A DNA stretch of 47,113 bases. Source: CAXQZU01 sp964228555. Its GTDB lineage: Bacteria; Planctomycetota; PLA2; JAEUHO01. Each line of letters begins with the position of its first letter. The first letter of the stretch is position 1. Positions 14,393-22,675 of the stretch are shown one piece after another. The notes beneath the pieces were generated by a model. The model did not search any database. It had not been told where the DNA came from and saw only the letters and a list, made by a program, of their open reading frames with translations. The stretch lies in NCBI GenBank assembly GCA_964228555.1, contig CAXQZU010000063.1:1-47113 (forward strand). Reading direction: 5' to 3'. A program made the position numbers and the translations under genes.

Positions 14393-15913
14393 GTGTCCCA
14401 TCGCACCTTCGTGGCCATCGACTTCGAGACGGCCCATCACGATCGAGACAGCGCATGCGCCGTGGGCCTGGTGCGCGTGGAGGGCGGGCGCATCGTGGCG
14501 CGCGAGCGTCGCCTCATCCAGCCGCCTGCGCGGCCGCAGTGGATGTTCACCAGCATCCATGGCATCCGGCGCGAGGACGTGGCGCACGCCCCACGCTTCG
14601 GCCAGCTGTGGCCCACGCTGCAGGGGCTGCTCGACGGCGCTGCCGGGCTCGTGGCGCACAATGCATCCTTCGATCGCGGCGTGCTGCTGGCCAGCTGCCG
14701 GGGCGCCGGGCTCCCCGCGCCCACCATCGCGTTCCACGACAGCGTGCGCGGCGCCCGTCGGGCGTGGTCGCTGCCCAGCGTGCGCCTCGAAGCAGTGTGC
14801 CAGCACCTGGGCATCCCGCTCGAGCAGCACCACGATGCCCTGTGCGATGCGGAGGCTGCGGCGCGCGTGTGGCTGGCCGTGGTGGACGTGCTGGGCGAGG
14901 AGGCGTGGGACCTCGTGACACCCGCCGTGCGGCCGGCGCGTGGGCGAGCCAGTCCCGTGGTGGCCGCCGTCAGCGCTCCCGCCGCTGGGCAGGAGGACCA
15001 TCTCGCGCCGGCCCGCTTGCGCGTGCTGGTGACTGCGGACTGGAGCACGCGAGACCGCGCGCGCGCCGTGTGTGCCGTGGATCTTGCTCGAGGCCGCGTG
15101 GAGCGCCTCGAGCCTCCGCCGGCCGGCTGGACCTTGCCTGCCGTGCTGGATGCGGCCGAGGCGCGCCGTGCAGGCGGGTCGGCGTTGGTCGCCGTGGACG
15201 CTCCCCTCGGCATCCCCGCGTCGCTCGCGAGGGCCTTGCCGCTGGACGCGCAGCACTTCCTCGAGTGGCTGCCGCGCGCGCTTGGGCTCGTGAACTTCCT
15301 CCAGCCGGTGTCGGACGCGGGGGCGTGGTCTCCCGCCACGCCTTTCTTCCGCGTGCCCGCCGGCCGTGGCGCGCTGGCCGCCTTCGTCGCGGCCGCGGCG
15401 GGGCACGGGGTGATGCTGCGGCGCGCAGTCGAGGTGGCCACGCATGCGCGCTCCGTGTTCGTGCATGGCATCCCGGGCCAGGTCGGGCCGGCTGCGCGCG
15501 CGCTGTGGGTGGACCTGGTGGCGTCGCGGGCAGCGGGGAAGCGCTTTGCCGTGTGGCCCTTCGAGGGTCCACTGCGCACCTTGCTGGATCGGCCGCAGTG
15601 CGTGCTGGCCGAGATGTACCCGCGGGCGGCGTATGGCACGGCACTGGCTGCAACCTTGCCTGCGCGGCCGCGCGCCCTGTCCAAGGCCAAGCCCGACGTG
15701 CGCCGTCGCGAGCTGGATGGGCTCGTCGGCATGCCGTGGCTGCTGCAGTCGAGCCTGGTCGTGCCGGACTCGGCGTGGGCCCGGGCCCGCGCTGGCGAGG
15801 ATGACTTCGATGCGCTGCTGGCGGGGTTGGCCTTGGCGCGCCTCGTGATGGCAGGCGCGCCCCTGGCCCAGGGCAGCGATGCGCGGTGGGAGGGCGGCAT
15901 CCTTTGCGCCTAG
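14393..15913 (+). CDS. Dual-nuclease protein: DEDDh 3'-5' exonuclease fused to DUF429-type RNase H-fold domain
   Basis: A 506-residue protein. Residues 1-175 are a DnaQ/epsilon-type exonuclease: FVAIDFETA (Exo I, D and E), FTSIHGIRREDV, LVAHNASFDRGVLL (Exo II, D) and HHDALCDAEAAARV (Exo III, H and D). Residues about 205-500 match the DUF429/predicted RNase H-fold nuclease: VTADWS, LVAVDAPLGIPASLA, AEMYPRAAYG and EDDFDALLAGLALARL carry the usual acidic residues. Both active sites look intact. The GTG at 14393 has GGAG 8 bases upstream; an in-frame GTG at 14357 has no such site. Substrate is unknown. A role in DNA repair or defence is inference from the fold pair. Confidence 0.8.
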   Translation: MSHRTFVAIDFETAHHDRDSACAVGLVRVEGGRIVARERRLIQPPARPQWMFTSIHGIRREDVAHAPRFGQLWPTLQGLLDGAAGLVAHNASFDRGVLLASCRGAGLPAPTIAFHDSVRGARRAWSLPSVRLEAVCQHLGIPLEQHHDALCDAEAAARVWLAVVDVLGEEAWDLVTPAVRPARGRASPVVAAVSAPAAGQEDHLAPARLRVLVTADWSTRDRARAVCAVDLARGRVERLEPPPAGWTLPAVLDAAEARRAGGSALVAVDAPLGIPASLARALPLDAQHFLEWLPRALGLVNFLQPVSDAGAWSPATPFFRVPAGRGALAAFVAAAAGHGVMLRRAVEVATHARSVFVHGIPGQVGPAARALWVDLVASRAAGKRFAVWPFEGPLRTLLDRPQCVLAEMYPRAAYGTALAATLPARPRALSKAKPDVRRRELDGLVGMPWLLQSSLVVPDSAWARARAGEDDFDALLAGLALARLVMAGAPLAQGSDARWEGGILCA

Positions 15914-16218
15914 GACATGCATGATGAAAGCGCCATGATCGATGGAGATTCTCCTGACGCAACGTTGTTTCCATGAGGAATGTAAACAAAAATGACGCGG
16001 AGCGCGATCGTAAAAGCATCGAATGGCGTTCATGAATCGAAATGAGTGATGATCCGTGTGGAGGTTGCTCAGGAGAGCCTGCTGAAAGGCATTCCAGCCG
16101 TGGATGCGCGTGAGTTGCGGCGCGCTCGCGGTCATGCTTGAATCCGGAGTATTGCCGAGGAAGGCGTATGTCCTTTGGGGCAAGGATGGCAGGTCAATGG
16201 GAGGCGGGAGAGGGAACG
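15914..16218. other. AT-richer intergenic patch with possible promoter
   Basis: There is no gene here. About 15920-16090 is clearly poorer in G+C than the rest of the window (for example GTAAACAAAAATGACG and GAATCGAAATGAGTGATGATCC). A weak promoter is possible at TTGTTT (15965-15970), a 17-base gap, and AAAAAT (15988-15993). It would give a leader of about 220 bases for the helix-turn-helix gene at 16219. A small palindrome GGAGA-T-TCTCC lies at 15944-15954. Confidence 0.5.
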
Positions 16219-16623
16219 ATGCCGCGCAAGAACAAGCACAGGCTGCTGCCCGTGGCGGGGGATGCTGGCGAGGGATCGGCCAAGGGCGACACGCACTTCG
16301 TGATGGTGGAGGGCCGTGGCGTGCCGCTGCGCGTCCCGCACTCGCCCGCAGCCAAGGCGGTGCGCGCCGAGGTGAGTGACGCGGAGTGGCGCGTGCTGCT
16401 GGCCATGGTGAACGGGCTGGACGAGCGGCACGCCGCTCGCGCGCTGGGCATCGCGCTTGGCACCGTGAAGACGCAAGGGCGCATGGCCCGGGTGAAGGCT
16501 GGTCGCATCCTCGGCATGCCCTTCGGTGGCGGCAGTGCCAGCAAGCGACTCGTGCTGGTGCTCGTCGGCTTCCTGCACGCGCCCAACGTCAAGGGCTCGC
16601 CTCGCTGGCCGAGCCTGGGCTAG
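16219..16623 (+). CDS. Small LuxR-type helix-turn-helix protein, copy 1
   Basis: A 134-residue protein. Residues about 52-99 read as a LuxR/sigma-region-4-like helix-turn-helix: EVSDAEWRVLLAMVNGLDER, AARALGIALGTVKTQGR, then RVKAGRILG. After it comes the unusual block FGGGSASKRLVLVLVGFL, which is nearly identical in the second copy at 17854. The N-terminal 50 residues are basic and carry no known sensor domain. It probably binds DNA, but regulon and partner are unknown. The ATG at 16219 follows GGGAGAGGGAACG. The two copies share the order basic start, helix-turn-helix and GGGSASKRL tail, and appear to be a lineage-specific family. Confidence 0.72.
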   Translation: MPRKNKHRLLPVAGDAGEGSAKGDTHFVMVEGRGVPLRVPHSPAAKAVRAEVSDAEWRVLLAMVNGLDERHAARALGIALGTVKTQGRMARVKAGRILGMPFGGGSASKRLVLVLVGFLHAPNVKGSPRWPSLG

Positions 16624-16880
16624 GCCCGGCAGGCGCGATCAAGAGTCCTCGGGCCTGGTCGGGCCATGGGCACGGCTCGCCCCGGCCGCACCGTGGGTGC
16701 GCGCAGGTGAGGGCCGCCTGCCGGGGGCGGGAGGGCTCTTGGGCGGTGGCCGGGCTGGCGGCAGCTCACCGGGCCCGGGCCGCCGTTGCCGGGCGGTGTC
16801 TCCCAGGCATGACGTCGGGTTGATCCGCCCCGCCAGGTGGCGCCCGCACGGGGGCCCCTGCGGCGCTCGAGCCCAGCTAC

Positions 16881-16949
16881 GTGCGGGCGCCCTGTGCGCT
16901 CTCAGCCCCCCGTAGCGGTCAACTTCCTACTAGTGGAGGTCGCGTAGGC
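16881..16949 (+). repeat. Degenerate repeats, units U1 (16881-16905) and U2 (16903-16949), first copies
   Basis: U1 begins GTGCGGGCGCC and ends GCTCTCAG. U2 runs CAGCCCCCCGTAGCGG, then TCAACTTCC, then TAGTGGAGGTCGCG. U1 recurs at 17456-17480 with 22 of 25 bases identical. U2 recurs twice with lower identity. Confidence 0.6.
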
Positions 16950-17049
16950 CTCACTAGCACGGGGTCCGGCGAGTACCCCCGTCCACGGCAATCGTACTTA
17001 TGGGGGGCGCGTCGCCCGCCCAGCTGGAGCAGGGCGTGGCGCTTCGGTA

Positions 17050-17142
17050 GGGCACCGGGCACACCACGATCGGCGGGACCTTACGGGCACCTCCGGTGCC
17101 CGCGCTGGGCACAAACCAGATGCTCGAGGCCTTACGGGCACC
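17050..17142 (+). repeat. GGGCAC cluster with CCTTACGGGCACC direct repeat and inverted repeat
   Basis: GGGCAC starts at 17050, 17057, 17085, 17107 and 17136. CCTTACGGGCACC is repeated exactly, except for its left flank, at 17079 and 17130 (51 bases apart). GGGCACC-TCC-GGTGCCC (17085-17101) is a perfect inverted repeat. Confidence 0.6.
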
Positions 17143-17208
17143 ACGGGCAGCCCTAACGGCGGCACATCGCCCGTGCCTGGGCTACTGCGGCGACCACCGG
17201 GGGTCCGC

Positions 17209-17255
17209 CAGCCCCCCGTGGCGGGCAACTTCCATGGGTAGGAGGCCTGCATGCC
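17209..17255 (+). repeat. Degenerate repeat U2, second copy
   Basis: CAGCCCCCCGTGGCGG, then GCAACTTCC, then GGTAGGAGGCCTGC. It matches copy 1 in the C-run, the CAACTTCC block and the TAG-GGAGG block. Confidence 0.6.
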
Positions 17256-17407
17256 GAGTCATGGACCGTTGAGAGAGCGTGGGCGGCATGTTCCAGGGGC
17301 CGCCAGGCCCTGCCGGCTGGCCAGCAGGCGCGGGCCGGATCCTTGGCTGCTGCCAGCCCGGGGTCCCGTCGCGGCAGGCGGCCTGCTTGGCGCGCCTGAA
17401 GGGCTGC

Positions 17408-17480
17408 CAGCCCCCCCGTTCATGGCGCTTGTATTAGTAGAGGCCATGACATCGCGTGCGGGCGCCTTGAGCGCTCCCAG
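17408..17480 (+). repeat. Degenerate repeat U2 third copy (17408-17454) and U1 second copy (17456-17480)
   Basis: U2 here is CAGCCCCCCCGTTCATGG, then TATTAGTAGAGGCC. It is followed, not preceded, by U1 (GTGCGGGCGCCTTGAGCGCT, then CCCAG). The order is reversed relative to 16881-16949, as expected within an old alternating array. Confidence 0.5.
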
Positions 17481-17637
17481 CTGCCCGCAGCGAGCGTCTA
17501 GGGCCGCCTAGGCCACCTGCGGGCGCCAAGCGCAGGTGGGGTCGGCGGCCCCAGGCCGCTGCCGGATGGTTGGTCTCGGAGGCAGCCAGCCACGCCGCGT
17601 GGTGTGGAGAGGCGCTGCGCAGGCAGTGCCAAGGCGA

Positions 17638-17661
17638 CGCAAGGCCAGAAATGGCCTTGCG
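17638..17661. repeat. Perfect 10-bp hairpin with GAAA tetraloop
   Basis: CGCAAGGCCA, loop GAAA, TGGCCTTGCG. Ten uninterrupted base pairs closed by a GNRA tetraloop suggest selection at RNA level when transcribed on the plus strand. No T-run follows, so it is not a classic terminator. It lies about 190 bases upstream of the second helix-turn-helix gene. Confidence 0.65.
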
Positions 17662-17820
17662 AGGCCCGTCCACCCTGCGTCGAGAGCCCGATTCGGGCAC
17701 ATGATCGACGCATGGGAGTCAACCCCTGAAGCACTAGGTAGGGGCACTGCTCGTGCGGTGCTGGCGAGGTCGGGGGCGAGGGGCCTGCGGGACGGGAGTG
17801 CCGAGGGTCGCGGGATCGCA

Positions 17821-17836
17821 GCATGCCAAAGCATGC
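17821..17836. promoter_or_regulatory. GCATGC-CAAA-GCATGC dyad before the ribosome-binding site
   Basis: Two copies of the self-complementary hexamer GCATGC are separated by CAAA. The pair ends 3 bases before the purine-rich GAGAGGAGG site of the gene at 17854. It could be an operator for autoregulation or a hairpin affecting translation. Confidence 0.45.
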
Positions 17837-17853
17837 GAGAGGAGGTCGTGTAC

Positions 17854-18276
17854 ATGCCGCGTCGGGTGAAGCAGGCACTGATCCACTGCCCGGCAGGTCC
17901 GGCCGTGGGCGCCGAGGCCCTGCAGCCGGGCTTCGTGACCGTGCCGGGCAGCGGCATCTGGCTGCGGGTGCCCTGTTCCGAGGCGGCGCGGGCCGTGAGG
18001 CAGGCCCTCAGCGAAGGGGAGTGGCGCGTGCTCCTGGCCATGGTCAATGGCTTGGAGGAACGGGCGGCAGCCCGCGCCTTGGGGCTGAAGCTGGGCACCG
18101 TCAAGAGCCAAGGCCGCACCGCCCGCCTGCGGGCCAGCCAGGTGCTGGGGGTGGCATTCGGTGGCGGCAGCGCCAGCAAGCGCCTCTCGCTGGTGCTCGT
18201 CGGATTCCTGCCCGCGCCGGCCCTCTCGGGCGGACCGGCCGTGGCGCCGCCCGCCTCGCCCCCAGGCCCGGGCTGA
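17854..18276 (+). CDS. Small LuxR-type helix-turn-helix protein, copy 2
   Basis: A 140-residue paralogue of the protein at 16219. The helix-turn-helix part (ALSEGEWRVLLAMVNGLEER, AARALGLKLGTVKSQGR) and the block FGGGSASKRLSLVLVGFLPA are nearly the same. The N-terminal 45 residues differ (RRVKQALIHCPAGPAVGAE) and the C-terminus is Pro-rich. AGGAGG ends 8 bases before the ATG at 17854, so this start is preferred. In-frame starts at 17833 and 17848 would overlap or follow that site poorly. It is presumed to bind DNA; no sensor or partner domain is visible. Confidence 0.72.
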   Translation: MPRRVKQALIHCPAGPAVGAEALQPGFVTVPGSGIWLRVPCSEAARAVRQALSEGEWRVLLAMVNGLEERAAARALGLKLGTVKSQGRTARLRASQVLGVAFGGGSASKRLSLVLVGFLPAPALSGGPAVAPPASPPGPG

Positions 18277-18398
18277 GCCTCGTGCCGCGTGCCGCCCCGG
18301 CGTCGCGTGGCCTCGCCGCGGCAGGGGTGGGGTCCACCCGCCCGGGGACGGCCCCGCAGCCGCCTTGCCCGTTCGTGATGCCCATGCGTGGCGTGCAA

Positions 18399-18417
18399 GG
18401 GACCCCGTTGGGGTCCC
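18399..18417. repeat. Perfect 8-bp inverted repeat
   Basis: GGGACCCC-GTT-GGGGTCCC, in the 233-base gap between the second helix-turn-helix gene and the lipoprotein. There is no T-run, so its use as a terminator is uncertain. Confidence 0.5.
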
Positions 18418-18461
18418 CGCCCGGATGGGAGTGACCGGTCCCGTGTCGAACCCAACCCAAG

Positions 18462-18477
18462 GCCCCCGGACGGGGGC
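18462..18477. repeat. Perfect 7-bp inverted repeat
   Basis: GCCCCCG-GA-CGGGGGC, about 20 bases before the AAGGAGG ribosome-binding site (18499-18505) of the lipoprotein gene. It is similar in sequence to the hairpin at 5614-5635. Confidence 0.5.
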
Positions 18478-18509
18478 ACGGCGGCCTGCGTGCTGCCAAG
18501 GAGGCCACG

Positions 18510-18998
18510 ATGCAGCGTTTGCCCTTCCCGATCCACCGCACCTTCGCCCAGCGCCTCGCGCGCACGCTCGCGCGCCTGGCCTGCATCGTGGGCTTGCTGG
18601 CGCTCCCGCCCGGGCTTGCCTCCTGCGGCGGGGGCGGTGGCGGGGGCCCCAGCGTGGCCCCGGAGCAGATCGTCGGCACCTACAGCCTGGTGGACTTCGA
18701 GATCCGCTACGACACCGGCTACGTCGCCAGGCCGTGGAACACCGGCACGTGGTACGGCTACCTCTCGGTGGGGCCCGACGGCACCTACTACGCCGAGTGG
18801 GTGTTCGACGGCGTCCCGACGCAGGACTACGGCAACTGGCAGCAGGGCTCCGGCAACGTGGCCTTGCTCTACTCGCAGCCCTACGACTGCGTCATCGTGC
18901 TGCCGTACTCGTGGGACGCCGGTCGCCTCGTGACCGTCAACGACCACCAGTGCGGCGGGGATTCCCGCTGGACCAACGTCTGGCTGCGCAACGACTAG
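18510..18998 (+). CDS. Poly-glycine lipoprotein of unknown function
   Basis: A 162-residue exported protein. A basic N-terminus (residues 1-22), a hydrophobic core ACIVGLLALPPGLA and the lipobox LASC (Cys about residue 39) are followed by seven glycines, a flexible tether. The mature part (about 50-162) is rich in Tyr/Trp/Gly and looks like a small beta-barrel: IVGTYSLVDFEIRYDTG, WYGYLSVGPDGTYYAEW, DYGNWQQGSGNVALLY. This resembles lipocalin-like domains that begin with G-T-Y/W, without a firm family match. An exact AAGGAGG site precedes the ATG at 18510. It stands alone, convergent with the sdh operon. Confidence 0.8.
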   Translation: MQRLPFPIHRTFAQRLARTLARLACIVGLLALPPGLASCGGGGGGGPSVAPEQIVGTYSLVDFEIRYDTGYVARPWNTGTWYGYLSVGPDGTYYAEWVFDGVPTQDYGNWQQGSGNVALLYSQPYDCVIVLPYSWDAGRLVTVNDHQCGGDSRWTNVWLRND

Positions 18999-19063
18999 GG
19001 GGCGCGCCCAGGCAGGGGCCTGGGGCGCGAGCGGGGCCGGCCGCGTGGGCCTCGGTGCGATGG

Positions 19064-19837
19064 CTAGCCGTCGCCCGAGCGCTCCTTGGTGGCTTCCTCG
19101 CGCCCCTTGGCTCGCACGTAGAGGCGGTTCATCTCGGCGATGAAGCGCACGTCGATCTCCTTGGGGCAGGCCTCCATGCACTCGTAGTGGTTGGTGCAGC
19201 CGCCGAAGCCCTCGGCCTCCATGGTCTCGACCATGGCGATGACGCGCTTGTCGGCCTCGGGCTTGCCTTGCGGCAGGCGGCCCAGGTGCGCCACCTTGGC
19301 CGCGGTGAAGAGCATGGCGGCCGCGTTGGGGCAGGCGGCCACGCACGCGCCGCAGCCGATGCAGGCCGCCGCGTCCATGGCGCGGTCGGCGTCGGCCTTG
19401 GGGATGGGCACGGCGTTGGCGTCCGGCGCGCTGCCGGCGTTGGTGGAGATGTAGCCGCCGGCCTGCACGATGCGGTCGAAGGCCGAGCGGTCCACCACCA
19501 GGTCCTTGAGGACCGGGAAGGCGCCTGCGCGCCAGGGCTCGATGGTGATGGTGTCACCGTCGCGGAACGAGCGCATGTGCAGCTGGCAGGTGGTGGCGCC
19601 GCGCTTGGGGCCGTGGGCGGCGCCGTTGACCATCATCCCGCACGAGCCGCAGATGCCCTCGCGGCAGTCGTGCTCGAAGGCCACGGGGGCCTTGCCCTCG
19701 CGCAGCAGGCCCTCGTTGAGCAGGTCGAGCATCTCGAGGAAGGACATGTCGGGCGACACGTCCTTGACGGTGTAGGACTCCAGGCGGCCCTCCGAGGAGG
19801 GGCCGGCCTGCCGCCAGATTCGCAGCGTGAGCTCCAT
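19064..19837 (-). CDS. sdhB: Succinate dehydrogenase/fumarate reductase iron-sulfur subunit
   Basis: A 257-residue electron-transfer subunit of respiratory complex II. The 2Fe-2S domain has HDCREGICGSCGMMVNG and a distal Cys in TTCQLHM. The C-terminal domain has CIGCGACVAACPNAA for the 4Fe-4S cluster and CTNHYECMEACP for the 3Fe-4S cluster. All ligands are present. The longer N-terminal segment and spacing resemble the Bacteroidetes/epsilon-proteobacterial type rather than E. coli. The start at 19837 lies 2 bases after the sdhA stop, so translation is coupled. Confidence 0.96.
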   Translation of the reverse strand: MELTLRIWRQAGPSSEGRLESYTVKDVSPDMSFLEMLDLLNEGLLREGKAPVAFEHDCREGICGSCGMMVNGAAHGPKRGATTCQLHMRSFRDGDTITIEPWRAGAFPVLKDLVVDRSAFDRIVQAGGYISTNAGSAPDANAVPIPKADADRAMDAAACIGCGACVAACPNAAAMLFTAAKVAHLGRLPQGKPEADKRVIAMVETMEAEGFGGCTNHYECMEACPKEIDVRFIAEMNRLYVRAKGREEATKERSGDG

Positions 19838-19839
19838 GG

Positions 19840-21749
<1,910 letters not shown>

Positions 21750-21753
<4 letters not shown>

Positions 21754-22454
21754 GCGGCGATCCCTTCCGGCAGCTTGAGCAGGCCCATCCAGCAGGCCAG
21801 CACGATGGAGGCGTTGCCTGCGAAGATGAGCAGCGCCAGCGCGGGGCCGGCCTTGGCCTGCACTGCCTTGAGCGTGGGGTGCGTGACGCCCAGCGACTGG
21901 AACAGGCTGGAGGCGCCGTGCGAGAGGTGCAGCGCCAGCAGCGCCTGCGCCAGCAGGTAGCACAGCGCGACGGGGGCCTGCTGGAAGCCCAGCACCACCA
22001 TGCTGTAGACGTCGTGCACCGGCTTGCCTGCGAGCGTGGCCTGCAGGCCGTGGTGCTCGGGGTGCGTCACGCCCAAGGTGAAGTGCAGCAGGTGGTAGGC
22101 CACGAAGGCCACCACGATCAGGCCCGACATCATCATCGTGCGCGCCGCATAGGACGTGACCTGCGGCTGCACCGAGACGTAGGCCACCGGCCGAGCCATG
22201 CGATTGGCGCGCGTGAGGCGGATGGCCATGGCCACGTGGACGACCAGCACGGCCAGCAGTCCGCCGCGGGCCAGCCACAGCAGGCCGCCCAGCGACTGCA
22301 GCTGGGCTGCGTAGGCGTTGAGGGCGTCCCGGCCCAGGAAGATGAGCAGGTTGCCCAGCATGTGGACGAGCACGAAGCCCAGCAGGGCCAGGCCCGTGAG
22401 GGCCATCAGCGTCTTGGCGCCGATGGTGGTCTTGAATGCCTTGGACAGGCTCAT
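21750..22454 (-). CDS. sdhC: Succinate dehydrogenase cytochrome b558 subunit
   Basis: A 234-residue, five-helix membrane anchor of complex II carrying heme b and the quinone site. Recognisable features are SLSKAFKTTIGAKTLMALTG, FVLVHMLGNLLIFLG, VLVVHVAMAIRLTRANRMAR, FVAYHLLHFTLG and LLALHLSHGASSLFQSLG, with histidines placed as heme ligands. One fused subunit replaces the separate SdhC and SdhD, as in B. subtilis and Bacteroidetes-like systems. It is the first gene of sdhCAB. Its upstream 221 bases are shared with the divergent protease gene, and I see no clear promoter there. Confidence 0.93.
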
Positions 22455-22675
22455 GCCGCTCTCGGGGGGTGGGCCGGGGCGCCAGCCGCCGGCAAGATGC
22501 CCGGACTGTACCGGTGGCCCCGCAGGGCGGAACAGTGGGCCGGGGCGCGAGCCGGGCCGGTGCCCTCTGGCCGTGGCGCGCACGGGTAGGATCGGGCCTG
22601 CTGGCGTGCCCTCGCCCTGCCGCCGGGCGTGCGCGTTGCGCGTGACGGCCTCGACCCTCCTGGACCCACTCCTCG

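Larger units (their letters stand above)
16624..17853. other. 1.2-kb non-coding region with degenerate repeats and hairpins
   Basis: No convincing gene is present. Open frames here are short, lack family motifs and change composition. Between about 16880 and 17500 the DNA carries three divergent copies of a CAGCCCCCC-headed element, two copies of a GTGCGGGCGCC-headed element, two CCTTACGGGCACC copies and a cluster of GGGCAC hexamers. Between 17630 and 17840 lie a long hairpin and a GCATGC dyad. It separates two paralogous helix-turn-helix genes. It may be a decayed mobile or duplicated segment, or may encode an RNA. Confidence 0.6.

Noticed and set aside
15988..16009. Terminator-like hairpin followed by five Ts on the minus strand
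   Set aside because: The stem is short with a bulge, and no minus-strand gene lies upstream of it between 16 and 19 kb, so there is nothing to terminate.
16624..17853. Integron-type attC sites or a CRISPR array as explanation of the repeats
   Set aside because: No paired core sites of the RYYYAAC/GTTRRRY kind at the needed spacing, no regular spacer length and no near-identical repeats.
18440..18455. GTCGAACCC-like stretch resembling a tRNA T-arm
   Set aside because: No matching acceptor stem, anticodon arm or D-arm can be built around it.
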